Source: Vitellaria paradoxa
Taxonomy: Eukaryota; Streptophyta; Magnoliopsida; Ericales; Sapotaceae
NCBI GenBank assembly: GCA_019916065.1
Contig: CM034233.1
Location: 47,818,141-47,882,140, forward strand
Reading direction: 5' to 3'
DNA: 64,000 nt
Numbering within the stretch: the first letter of the stretch is position 1; every line of letters begins with the position of its first letter. A program made the translations under genes and the position numbers. Under the pieces are notes generated by a model. That model did no database searches, was not told the origin of the DNA, and saw nothing but the letters and a program-made list of their open reading frames with translations. Of the stretch, positions 50,940 to 62,790 are shown one piece after another.

Positions 50940-52814
50940 TACCTTTAATATCCATATACAATTGTAAATTTATAATTACTAATTTTAATTTTTAAATGTA
51001 ATTCTAATTTAGTTGTCTCTTTATTTATAAAATTTATTCATCTATTTTTATTTGTTAATGTTCTTTCTATTTGTAAATATATATTTGGGAATTTTTGCAA
51101 ATCATTTGGACTTATAAAATTAAATATAATTGGATTTACAATATAATTGTGTTTTAAGAATTAAGACCAATCGAACAATTATCTTATTTTAATTTATATA
51201 TATATATTAATACATAATTTTTTAAAAAATATTAAAAAATACATAAGGTTAATGAGTTAAAGTTGGGTGAATTTTCCTTATCTCAACCTAGTTGGCAAAA
51301 GGGCAAGGCCAAATAGACAAGGGTCAACCCATACTCTTAATTGGGTAAACTCAATTTACATGCCTAGATGCAACTATCTTATATTAGAAGTTGACACACA
51401 CATTGTGTGTGATTTTTAAAAAAATTTATTTTAATTAAAATAAAATTATAAAAAATTTGTAAAAGTGGCTTAAATAGTGAATAATAAGTAGCTATGAGTA
51501 TTTAAGTAAATAATAACTAATTAAGGAGTATTAAAAAACAAAAAAGTTAGAAAAAGTAGTGAGTAATTAAAGGGCATTTATGGAAGACAAGAATATAAAT
51601 GGCAAAAATTTCTTAATTAAGCGATAGTTATAAAAAATTACTTTTCAATACCATTAAAAAATATAGGTAGGGTTTCACGCTAGTAAACACAGGTGTATTA
51701 TCCAACTTGTGCCACTTTGGTGAGATTTTCTACTTGTAAGCATAGGTGGAGAAGTCTGCCTATAGACACAGGGAAAAAAAAAAAAAAAAAAAAAACAAAA
51801 ACGATGTCTGGCCTTGTGGGTGGAGCTCCACACCTAACCTTGCAAGCAAAAAACCTTGCTTGGGGTCACGGGTGAAGAAACCCACCACAAGACATGCAAC
51901 CCCCCTCCTAATAGGTGACATGCTCTTTTGGGCCACATTTGGCCTATAGCTCCAAGTTTAGGCAAGTTTAGGCTAAGTTTGGGATAAGTTTAACATGTTC
52001 GAGCCATCTATGGATGTTTTGGATAGGTTTCGAGAGCGTTGGGAGCTTTCTGGTTATCTTGGAGATCAGAACAATGAGTTTATTAAGGCTAAATAAAGTC
52101 AGAAATGGATTTTCCATTACCTAGTTCTAGTCATCTAAAGATTGCTATTTTCAAACGGACTAAAATGGCAAGAGGGCTACCTAAGTCCTTTTATTAACCC
52201 TTGTGGGCACCATGAGGATGATTTTTCCTACCATTTTTAGGTATGAGGAATTCATCTGTGGCGTCAGATTGACCTCCAAATTTTTTTTGGTAGCTTTCAC
52301 ATTGTTCGACGTGTATAATCCAAGGTAGCTAGGGTTTAGTATATAAGACTTTTTTTTTTCTTAATCTTGCAGATATATGTTTGTTTATATATGCATGTGA
52401 GTTGGAAGTTTAATTCATGTTTTGAGTATGCTTAATTAAATTCATGGTATGAACTTGAAATGTTACAAAAGATTACCTATATAATATGAATCCATATTTT
52501 TGGACATGATTGAGGAAGTGTATGGGTTTCATACTCATATATTTTAGTTATATTAAAAATAACCTATGTTTTGGTTTTGTAGAAAAAGATGTATACATGT
52601 TTTGATGTAAGAAATCTATGTTTTAAATATAAAATTGAAAGTTTATGTTTTACATTTGATAGAACCTATCCATGTCATTAAGTTGAAAATATTTATTTAT
52701 TAAAACCTATGTGGAAAGAGGTTTTTTAAACCTTCGAGGTTCCTAGAGGGAATCTACAAGATCCTCATTTTCTCTTGTAAAATTTAAAAAATATTAATTT
52801 AAATTATTTGTTTT

Positions 52815-52985
52815 TGCAACTGGGCACTTGAACTGCCTTACAGCAGGTTTTCCAACATGTTAGGCACTTGAACTGCCTTTGAATGGGTTTTCTAGTAGCT
52901 TAGGGGCTCAAACTACCTTTAAGCAAGGGTGCTCAAATTGCCTTCAAAGAGGGTTGCTCAAATTGCCTTCAAGTGGATTTTCATA
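52815..52985 (+). repeat. GGCACTTGAACTGCCTT-word array
   Basis: Five imperfect copies of a 30-50-bp unit with core CACTTGAACTGCCTT or GCTCAAATTGCCTTCAA and spacer GGGTTTTC. It lies in the leader or U5 part of the outer LTR. Confidence 0.75.
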
Positions 52986-54574
52986 GAATGAAAATTTTGA
53001 GTACGTTTTGTATACAATTTTCTTGTTGAGCTTGATTATTATGTTAAACATATGCAAGTATCGGGGTACCTTTCAGAAAAAAAAATGCTTGTATTGGGGT
53101 AACACAGAATTTTAGCCTAGGAGAATTTTATTTCATAAAACTTAATGAATAAGGAATTAACACAAAAAATTGATTTAGGGTGAACCTTGTGTATGATGTG
53201 TTGATTAATGACGATATCATGAATGAGATTGATATTTTATTATTGGGGTCATACAGAGTACTAAAAGAGTAGGTGCTATTGCCTAAGGGTTGAAAGCCCC
53301 ACAACTTGCGTATGATGGTTATTCTTTTTAGTAGGCTAATAACCTATGAAGTGTATATATGAATTATTGCATCATATATTTATACTAGGATTGTAGGATT
53401 GAATTGCCTATAAAGGCAAGATGTGGTGGATTGAGATAGCGGGACCAAGGCCATAAGTGGTATGATGAGAACATTTGGGATTGCGAGACTAGTTGTACCT
53501 TATGTCTAAGGCTAGGGGATTTGATTCAGGTTTAGTTCTTATGATAACCTAAACATTTCCAATACTTTTATAATTCTATAATTTTGGAAATATGCATGGT
53601 CAAAATGAAGGTAAATGAAATTTATTTGGGTTGAGTTTGAAAGTTTTGGGCTTAATGTGTATCTAAAACGAGACGGGTTGAAGAGGATTCGGGCTTATAA
53701 TGTGGAGGATACACAAATGGGCCAAAGAGAAAAAGGTCAGGTGCCTATGGGGGTGATGACCTGGACACACGCTAGAACAAGCGCATGCCCAAAGGGCCAT
53801 GTGCCCATGGTGTGCTGCCGTAAGCTGATCAGTTGAGTAGCTTTATGTCTTTATTCATCACTTTCATTTTAGGCTATGGTAAGGGGATTGTAGGAGAGAG
53901 GGAGATAAGGTTCTATTGCTAGCTTGGCCTCCAAGCATGTGTGTGTATATGTATGTGGGTTTGAGGATAGAGAGAGAAAGAGAGAGAGAGAGGGAGAGTT
54001 TGGTTGCAGAACAAAAGAAGAGATAATTAAAGGAGAGCTAATGAACGTTGACTTTGAGTAATGTGCCAAACCTCCTCCGATTTCAAATTAAACTTATCAA
54101 AATGAAATTGAACTTGATATGAACACAACGATATGAAAATCTTGATGATAGGATAAATTGTTTAAGTGTATGACCTACTCAAAGTTTTCTGGGTTTATAA
54201 GTGAAGTTATGGTTCTTCTTTAGCTTACTGTTCCCTTTATTTCTTCACTTGAGGTAGGGAGTTTCATACATTTTACACTCATTGTTATGTAAAGACCATG
54301 CGGTTGCGGTTATAATTTTAATGGATGTTGAATAAAACTACTATTGGGGAGAAATTAAGTGAAACATTTGTATGTATTTGATGATCGTTTGAAAAATTTA
54401 TAAGCTAGTAATCATGATTTATACCTCTCAAGACCTTAAATTGAACTTCATTTGGATGTTACACCAGTGGCTTAAAGTTGTTAAAAACAATCATTTCAAA
54501 ATTCGGTTCCATGTAGGAATATAGTAGAAGAAATCAAAGTCCAAATCAGAGAAAAACAATCCTACACCTGTTGC

Positions 54575-54718
54575 TTAGACCTTGGGTGCCCGGGGCCATA
54601 CTCAGTAAGGTGCCTGCCATCAGGAGTGCACGGGGCCATATCCAGAGGGGTGGTTACCATTAGGGGTGCATAGGGAGGAATCCAGTGGGTGCCCAACCCT
54701 CCGTTGCCCAGCTTGCTG
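54575..54718 (+). repeat. GGTGCNNGGGGCCAT-word array
   Basis: GGTGCCCGGGGCCATACTC, GTGCACGGGGCCATATCC, GGGGTGCATAGGGAGG and GGGTGCCCAACC recur in about 140 bp. A looser array of GCGCATGCCC and GTGCCCATGG words is at 53740-53825. Confidence 0.7.
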
Positions 54719-56683
54719 TTTTGATTTTCCCTTGGTTTATTATTATGATCTTGAGCTAAAAATGTTGAATAACTAATTTTGCATGATGTTTACAACTATC
54801 TAGTATGTTTTAGACTTATCTTTATGATCTAGAGAAAGTGTTTAATGATTTGAAATAGGGTTATTTTCTAGTTAAAATTGTGACTTGAGAAGGCATGAAT
54901 GCTATGATAATATTATGATGCTAGAAACTCTTGATGACAGATGATAAAACATGGATAAGATCATGAATGAGAAAAGTGGGTAATGAAGAGAATGATGAAT
55001 TGTGAAGTCATTGTTATTAAGATTAAATTATGAATATTGTTATAATTGGTATGTTGTTATAAGTTGTTCACTGATTTAATGAGATGATGAAACGATGAAG
55101 ATAATGGTCATAACACTGAAATGAGATAAGGGGTACATATGGGTGGTCTTGTGAATGGGGATGGAGGGTATGGGAAAATAGGAAGAGTGTAGAGATTATC
55201 TTAGTATTAAAAGACCTGAAACTTGTGTAGAAATTGGTGTTTATGCTGATAGGTTAGTAGCCTATAACATGACGTATATTACGGCTAATCATGGTCTTGA
55301 TAGATGATGAACTTTCAGTTCATCATTCCATTGGGTGGTGACCCATACATACGACATTGATTGTACCAACCCCGTGGTTGTAATTGAATATGTGAATGTG
55401 ATTATGATTTAGAATTATTGTTGGAAACTATGATGATGATCCTTATGTTTGGCTTTATTGATGATTTGATACTGAGGATATTGATATTATATGATGATTA
55501 TATTATTGTTTTACATATTATTTATGTTGGTATTATGCATTGTGGGCATAAGTAGTTGACACTCACGTCCCAACAAATTTTGCTTTAGGTCTTGAACCCA
55601 GTCATAGGCAGGCATTAATCTGGGTTAGAAGTTGAATAGTTTTTGTAGACATTCGATTTTTATTTGCTCAAATTTAATATTATTTGGGACTATAAGATAA
55701 ATTTAATTTCGAGATTTATTCAATTGGGTTGTAAAGGTCATAAGCCTATGTTATTTACTTTGTGGGATATGTTGGAGCACAGTAGCCTAGCTAAGCCGAG
55801 GCTTGGTTTATTTTTATCATTATTGTTAGTTATTATACATATCGCTCTAGGGTGGTTATGTTACTCTGATTAGGATGTTGTTGATTGGTACATCATTTGT
55901 ATGATTAATCACACACCCACTCAGGTCACGAAAATTTGGAGTGTAACAGCTCTATGGTCACAAACTAACTTTGTAGAGTACCTCATCCATATTATATTAT
56001 TGATATGTAACGGTGTGTACGATGTAATGAGAATTGTTTAATTATGAGATTGTGGGATCATAACTAAGTTTAAATGTACAGTATGATTTGATATGAAAAT
56101 TGTGGGTTTATATGAAATTGATAAGATTTTTAACTTAATTAATATTGATTAAGCATTGATTTCTTTGCATTATTAAGAAATAATGTCTTATATGCATATT
56201 TTGAGTACGAATGGATTTAGTGTTCACCCCTCCTATAGTTGATAATGTAGGGGGTTAATGCTCGTGATGGACCTGTGGGTTAACTAGCGAGCCTTAGATT
56301 GATATTGATGGATGATTCGTTTTACATGCATTTCAATATTTGTTTTGTAATGTAAAGGAGTAAAGTTTTGGGCTTGTATTCGTGACATAGTTTATGTAGC
56401 CCTTTTTAGGCATTTTGAGATGATAGAATATTTAAAATATTGAATATTGATTTATTTAATTCACTTCTGCTTTGACATATTATATTTTGTATTGATTGGA
56501 GTGCATTTGTGGGTTTGTTCCCACATCCCCGAGTCGTAAATTTTGGGGTGTGACATCCGTCAAGTAGTAATTCAATCCTTCCATTAGTTGGTCGTTACAA
56601 ATAGCATTTAGAATGAGGGTAAAAAAGTAATTTCATCAATAGTTTATCATTGATATTATGAAATTACTTTAATTCCTTGCATT

Positions 56684-57711
56684 TCAATTGTAACAGTTAA
56701 ATCCCTATACTTTCGATATATATTTGAAATATTTTATTAAATTATTTTTAATAAATAATACGATCTGAAATATATTTTATTAAATCATTTTTAATAAATA
56801 ATAGTAATATATTTTCTTTTTATTGAATTAAATTATTTTTAATAAATAATATAATTAAATTAATATTTAATTTACTTTAATTAATATTAAATATCTTTTA
56901 TTAAATTCAATTAATTTTTTAAAAAATCAGTAAAAATAAATATTTATTAAAAATTAATTTATTTAAACAAAATTCTATTTTCCAATGCAATTTCCTTTTT
57001 TATTTCAGAAAAAAATGATAACAAAAAAGAAAAATTCAGAAATAAAATCAATTAAATACAAATAGAATTGCTATTTTCTAAATTTCCTGTCTTTGTAATT
57101 TTCTCTATATATACATTATATGTATATATATAATTTTGTATATAAATTCAATTCGAGAGGATACATTTATCTGTGAGACTCTTTTGATTTCATTCCGTTA
57201 ATTATAACAACTATTACTGAGACTATCAAATCACCGTTTAATAAAATATTTAATTTTAATAGTTTCTTACAAATTTAGTTGAATTTAATGAAATATACTT
57301 CACATTAATTAAATTAAATTAAATATTATTTTAATTATATTATTTATTAAAATTAATTTAGTTTAATAAAAAAGAAACTATATTAAATATAATTTAATTA
57401 TATTATTCATTAAAAATAATTTAGTGAAATATATTTAAAATAAAATATGCTATATAATTTAATAAAATATATTTCATATTATATTATTTACTAAAAATAA
57501 TTTAATAAAATATGCTTTAAATATACACTAAAAGTGTAGTGATTTGACAGTTACAATTGATCAAACGTGTGGGATTAAAGTGATATTGAGATTAAACTAA
57601 GTAAGAAATTACCTTTTTACTTTTAGTTTAACGGTTGTGTATAACGGTCTGCTAACAAAAAGATTGAAATGCTATTTAATTGAAATTGTAGGGATTTGAC
57701 TGTTACAATTA
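56684..57711. mobile_element. AT-rich foldback element
   Basis: TCAATTGTAACAGTTAAATC (from 56684) is repeated inverted at 57691-57711 (GATTTGACTGTTACAATT) and again at about 57540-57560. Outside these, AAAAAAGTAATTTC (56624) pairs with GAAATTACCTTTTTAC (57606). The core is A/T palindromes such as TTAAATTATTTTTAATAAAT, like the core of 46535-47638. No transposase is seen and the ends are uncertain. Confidence 0.5.
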
Positions 57712-59672
57712 AAACGTGAGAGTGTACAATAATACAAAGGTTAAACTATAATGGTAAATTTTTTATTCTACCCAGCAATGTATTATCCTCGAAATTGTTA
57801 TTAGCGTAAAATTCACCCTATCATCCTTTACACGTATTTTTTTACTCCAAATCCAAACTTGGCCAAATTGATAGAATGATTTAGTTGTGCTAAATATTTT
57901 AAAATAAAAGACCAGATTATAAATTTTAAATATTGAAAAAAGATAAATATAATTTAATTAATTTAAAGTATCCTAAATTATCAATTAATACCTAAAATAA
58001 AATATCGTGTATTACATCATCAATTGCAATACTCCTGTTATGTAATGAATTCTAGTCATGCTTATCCATGCTATTTTTATTGAGTATTGGCCACGGTAAG
58101 TTCAATTTTTTTTTCTTTGTTGGTTCTTTTTTAGTGGACAGCAAATCAGATTTTCTAATGTAGTGATTGAAATTAGCTGAATAATATTAAGGATATTAAA
58201 CTTAATTAACTTGATGATAACAACTTAATAAGGGAATGAGTCAACTAACTTTTGCTACTACTATATGTAATTTTAAAATATAAATTTGAGTCACATAGAC
58301 CAAGTATACAAAAGCCTTGGAATTTTAAGATATGATATATTTGTGTGTGTGTATATATATATGATTTGTTTTAACATTTTCATTCTATATTATGGTGCTC
58401 CATTTCGTATTAGAAATGTCTTTATAATTCCAAAAATTAATTGCCAAACACTTCCACACCTCGAACTATTTTCAGTACGAAAATTCGTGCAAATTCTTTG
58501 AATTAGAATCAGGTATGGTAGGCTTGTGGGGCTTGGTTTTGAGAATAATACCGGAAGCCTTAACTGGAGGGAGATTTATCTTGGCCGAAAGCAAAAATTG
58601 CATAGTGCATGCTGTTCTCAGTCTCTATCAAACATAGATCAGGAAGAAGCCAAAAAGGTATATTTAGATATGTATGGACTTTAGTTATATATATAAAGGC
58701 AATCAAGGAATATAATCAATAACTCTTTCATTCAGATTTGATAACCACATCTCCAACGGGTCGGTGTTGGCCCAGCTCCATCTATCTTACCATATACCTT
58801 CCAAACTTGGGGCAAGATATATAATACCCACCAAGTCAACGTATCAAATTAGAACAAGCACCCCCCTCCTCCCACTCTCCCTCTCTCTCCACGCGGTGGT
58901 AGAGAGCCCAAATTGCTTTTATTAATTTAATTAAGTTTAAGCATATCCTATAGATATAACTATAAAATCATCTCTAACCAAACAAAACTAGGTGTCAGCC
59001 AAAACTCTTTCAAATTTAATCCTTCGTATGTCACAAAGCACATTAAAAAAAAAAAAAAAAAACACAGACACCAAAGCACATTAAAAAAAAAAAAGAACAC
59101 ATACACACTGGAATTATATTTTGTGTTAGAATAATTTCTATGAAATGTTCTCCTATTTTGTTAATCATTTTACCAATATTATTCCTTACCACAAGTCAAG
59201 TTTAGAAATATCTATGGGAAGAGTACTTGTACAAACCTATAAAGAAAACTGGATTGAGATAGGTTTGTAATTGAAATTTATTATTTAGACAAATTCAGAA
59301 CAAGCACGGGAGGTACCTATAGGATACCCAATACCCAATTTCTATTTTCCATTTATGCTAATATGGTACCTGATATTCGATACTCATAAGGTACCTGTTA
59401 CATTTCTATTTAATATAAGCTAAAGTTATAGTTTATATATGTTTTACTCAAGTTCTAGCAAAATGAAAAGTGCCTGAGTGAAGCAAGTGAGACCTAGTGG
59501 AATAAGCAGGACTACGTGAAACATAGTGGAATGAGCAAAGTAAAGGCATTTGCCTGTTCAGGCATATCTACGTTAATATTGTTGCTCGCTGGCTAGACCA
59601 TTGAGAACCATTGGAAGTTAGCTAGAGTGTACATGTATTTAATACTCACTAGATCAGTTGATAGAAATTTTA
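57712..59672. other. Intergenic DNA without a recognised gene
   Basis: AT-rich. 58504-58640 has a higher-GC stretch that could be an exon-like fossil, with an open reading of about 45 codons ending in TAG, but I recognise no family. 59041-59096 holds a short direct repeat (AAAGCACATT plus poly(A)). Confidence 0.4.
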
Positions 59673-60079
59673 GTGTCACGCCCCTAACATAAAATGTCTG
59701 GGATGAATGCTATAGGCAAATGTGAGCTAATTTGAACTGAAACAAAATCTAATCTAAGGTTAATTCACTATCAATAAAGAGGGATTACTTGTCAGTATTT
59801 CGTCCACATCTTGTCACTATTTAGTCCACATGTACAATCAAAGAAATAATATAGTACAAAGTTCTACATAAATTATCCCTCATTCCTATATTAAAATAAT
59901 AAAACAATACATAGGATTGCCATGCTAGTAACCACTAAATAAAGTATATTCGACCACAACATCTTATCACATAATAAATACAATCATTGGTCATGAGCAA
60001 TTAATACAACATCTCCAATGATGGTAATACGAGTCAAAGTTTAGGGACCCGTACTTTGGGTTGCATAAATAGAAGTACA

Positions 60080-60131
60080 ATATGTGTGTGTGTGTGTGCG
60101 CGTGCGCACGCGCACGCATGTGTGTGTGTGA
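60080..60131. repeat. (TG)n(CG)n microsatellite, Z-DNA-prone
   Basis: Near-perfect purine-pyrimidine alternation over about 50 bp, with a central self-complementary GCGCGTGCGCACGCGC part, then a GA-rich tract. A similar arrangement is at 170-220. Confidence 0.85.
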
Positions 60132-60564
60132 AAGAGAAAGAGAGAGAAAGCAAATGGTCTCAACTTAATTTTTAGGTGACTGCTTCTGGTTCTCAAGGGA
60201 TCACTTGTGACATGGGAATGTGAGCTCGACAACCAAGTAAATAGAATAATGTAAATGTGCACAAGTGTTTATGCTTGACAATACACAATGTAACATACAT
60301 CTACATCAATAAAACCTATTTATGAATTGGGAATGCAAATGATTTGGCCATACAACTCTAATCTCCATCTACACTAACTTTATTCTGGGACAAATGACAC
60401 TTAGTAAGGCATGCGAGGACACCTACTATACTATTTATGATTTATGACATCTAGTTGACAATTGGCTACCCACGCAAAACCACCAATCACACCGTTTTAT
60501 TTGGCTAATAGCAAACCTATATCCTATGAATTCTCCCTATCCTGAAAGGATAATAATTAAAAAA

Positions 60565-60591
60565 ATATATATATATATATATATATATATC
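60565..60591. repeat. (AT)n microsatellite
   Basis: About 13 AT units. Confidence 0.9.
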
Positions 60592-61179
60592 CGACCAATG
60601 GCTTTTCTATTGTATCTAACAATAGCCTGCAGGCAAGTATGGGTTTTACAGACTAGTAAAAATTACAATCTTGATATCTTAAATTAACATCATATCACTA
60701 ATGGCCAATCTCTAGTCATATATATTGATTGGAGGCAGACACCTCAATTTGAGTAAAATACCGCTCCAAAAGTCATCTAAGTCTTGCTAACTCAAAATGA
60801 CTCCCACTGACGATAAGGGAGCTGCCAACATAAAGGTTTCAGGAGCCATTCTTATGGCATTTTTCAAATTCTCATAACTAAAAATGGTTGGAGGAGTCTT
60901 CCTTTGTACACTTGCAAAGGTTGCGGGAAAGAATTGGGTGACCCCCTCCGTTTCAGTTTGTTTCAGAGCAGCAGTTTTCAAATAAACCAAACTCAGTCTT
61001 AGAGAATATAAATTAAACGAAAATTTGACTTAGTTAGTTTAATTCGCTACAAAAAGTGTCTAGGAGGTCTCCAGAGTTCTCGAAAACTTTCCAAAATTTT
61101 TGAAAATGGCTCGAACCTATGAGGGTGAAACCTAAACCTAGTAGAAAATGGCTTGAGCTGTGGTATACAAGCCAAATGT

Positions 61180-61455
61180 CCATTTTTCTTCCTTCTAGCC
61201 GCCAAATGTCCATTTTCCAAAAGTCTTTGACAAGTTATTTCGCCTACGAGCTCAGGCAAAATCATCTGCTTATGTTGGTGGGTGAACCTCTCCACCCCTG
61301 AAGCCAAGTAGGCTTTTTCTCCTATGAAGCTAGAAAAAATTTTCTGTATGTGAAGCTATATAAGATTTTTTTACCTATGAAGTCAGGCAAAGGTTTTTGC
61401 CAGTATGCTTGGGTAGACAAATCTACTCGAAACGGCTCAAGCAGACTTTTTGTTC
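61180..61455 (+). repeat. CCTATGAAGC/AGGCAAA-word array upstream of the TATA box
   Basis: CCAAATGTCCATTTTCC, GAGCTCAGGCAAA, CCTATGAAGCTAG, GTGAAGCTATA and CCTATGAAGTCAGGCAAAGG recur. It occupies the same place as the TTTGCC array at 5285-5600 but uses mostly different words. Confidence 0.65.
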
Positions 61456-61469
61456 GGTGCAGGAAAGCT

Positions 61470-61477
61470 TATAAATA
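61470..61477 (+). promoter_or_regulatory. TATA box of the second LTR copy
   Basis: TATAAATA followed by GG and a CT-rich tract, then ACACTCAGTGC. A donor-like AAGGTGAGT is at 61529. Confidence 0.65.
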
Positions 61478-61749
61478 GGACCTCCTCCTCCTTTATTTTC
61501 ATTCAACACTCAGTGCTTGGAACTCTCAAGGTGAGTCCAATAATCCAGAGTTTCTTTCTAGAGAAAGCTCGTGTTGATAAAATTTTCTCTCTATAAATTT
61601 TAATTTTTTAATTTAATTTAATTGTATGATTAGGATAAAATAATTTTAGTTATGTATATAAAAATTCTTTGTCAATGAAATGTATTTAGATTATAACTCA
61701 AGTCTTGGTCGACCCAGTTGTATGATATTGACCAGATTTACCTGAGACA

Positions 61750-62115
61750 ACTTGGTAGAATTCTAAACATCACATATAGAATATCCACATCATACTACCA
61801 TCATGCCATGCTATGCACACATCATATTACCATGCCATACCATATTATAACATCATATCTACCATGTCATATCATGTCATAACATCATAATATTATACCA
61901 GGTTATGTCAAACATCATATATACCATGCCATTACCATGCTATATCATGTCATTACCATGCTACACCATGTTACCATGCTATATTATCATGGTATGCCAC
62001 GCTAACATGTTTTATCATCATCATATATCATGGTATAACATGCAAGGACATCAGTTACCATGCTAGTCAAAGCTATGACATGCTATACACTATGCCTTGG
62101 CATGCCTACACATGA
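61750..62115 (+). repeat. CATGCCATACC-type tract, second copy
   Basis: Counterpart of 5885-6370, with dense variants of ACCATGCTATG, CATACCA and ATCATATTACC. Confidence 0.75.
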
Positions 62116-62439
62116 CTTGACATGTTAGAATACTCCAGCACATTAGGTTGACACAGACTTAGAAATCAAACGGTTACCAATCCAGAGCATTCACCTGAGT
62201 GAGTGAGGTTTTGGAGACTGGGAATGGCTTCGTATTAGCTAAGTCAAATTGGTGATTTCTAAGTCATGATTCCCATAGATATATCTAACATGCATCCTAT
62301 AACTGTCATTCATAATAGAGGATAAATGTTAGAATATAAACTATCATCACATTCAAACATGCTCATGACATATTTGATCATATCAACTGCATCACTCACA
62401 TCACATTAGTCTTTTAGGCACATAGACTTGACCATCGCT

Positions 62440-62790
62440 TAGGAGTTGAGCTCCCCATCAGAGTTAAACTCCTTTCCTAGATGATAAACACTCACTCACT
62501 TGTGTGAGGTGCATCCTTAGAGCAAGGTTCATTTTCATAGTTATGTGCAAGGCACTAATTATTCTTTTTACTCTAAGCAAGGCTCTTTTTTCCATGTTAC
62601 TCGCAAGACGCTAACTGCTCTTTCTCATTTGGAGTAAGACTCCTTTCCCAAGCTACGCATAAGGCGCTAACTATTCTTTTACCTTGGGGCAAGGCTCTTT
62701 TTCCAAGTTAAGCACCAGATGCTAACTACCTTTCATCATTTGGAGTGAAGCTCTCTTCACAAGTTATGCACAAGGTGCTAACTTTGATTT
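62440..62790 (+). repeat. Imperfect 60-bp repeats, second copy
   Basis: About six units of the form AGCAAGGCTC, TTTCC, AGTTATGCACAAGGCGCTAACT; counterpart of 6640-7280. Confidence 0.75.

Larger units (their letters stand above)
49494..52088 (+). repeat. Copy B of the tandem duplication, with an L1-type insertion
   Basis: Same order of blocks as copy A, but a 918-bp LINE fragment sits at 50022-50939 and there is a poly(A) run at 51776-51795. Beyond 52088 the sequence continues into further LTR-like DNA, so copy B may be the true front of the LTR that ends at about 56546, with copy A its partial duplicate. Confidence 0.7.
52089..56546 (+). mobile_element. Nested gypsy-type LTRs
   Basis: The outer LTR ends GGGGTGTGACA at about 56555 (numbering near 56546-56555). 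A nested LTR of the same family ends GGAGTGTAACA near 55949. Both contain the same late blocks (for example AATTTGGAGTG/AATTTTGGGGTG). Word arrays are at 52815-52980, 53740-53825 and 54575-54715, and a donor-like TTGAGGTAGGG at 54249. I could not fix the left border of the inner LTR or its target duplication. There is no coding domain. Confidence 0.5.
59673..60690 (-). mobile_element. Reverse-oriented gypsy-type LTR (right border uncertain)
   Basis: TGTCACGCCCCTAACATAAAATG at 59673 is the inverse of the usual ...GGGGCGTGACA LTR end, so the element reads leftward. An alternating TG/CG microsatellite (60080-60130) and an AT repeat (60565-60590) lie inside. I found no matching target duplication. 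Confidence 0.45.

Noticed and set aside
58504..58660. Possible exon-like stretch
   Set aside because: Slightly higher GC and an open frame of about 45 codons, but no family recognised and no partner exons.
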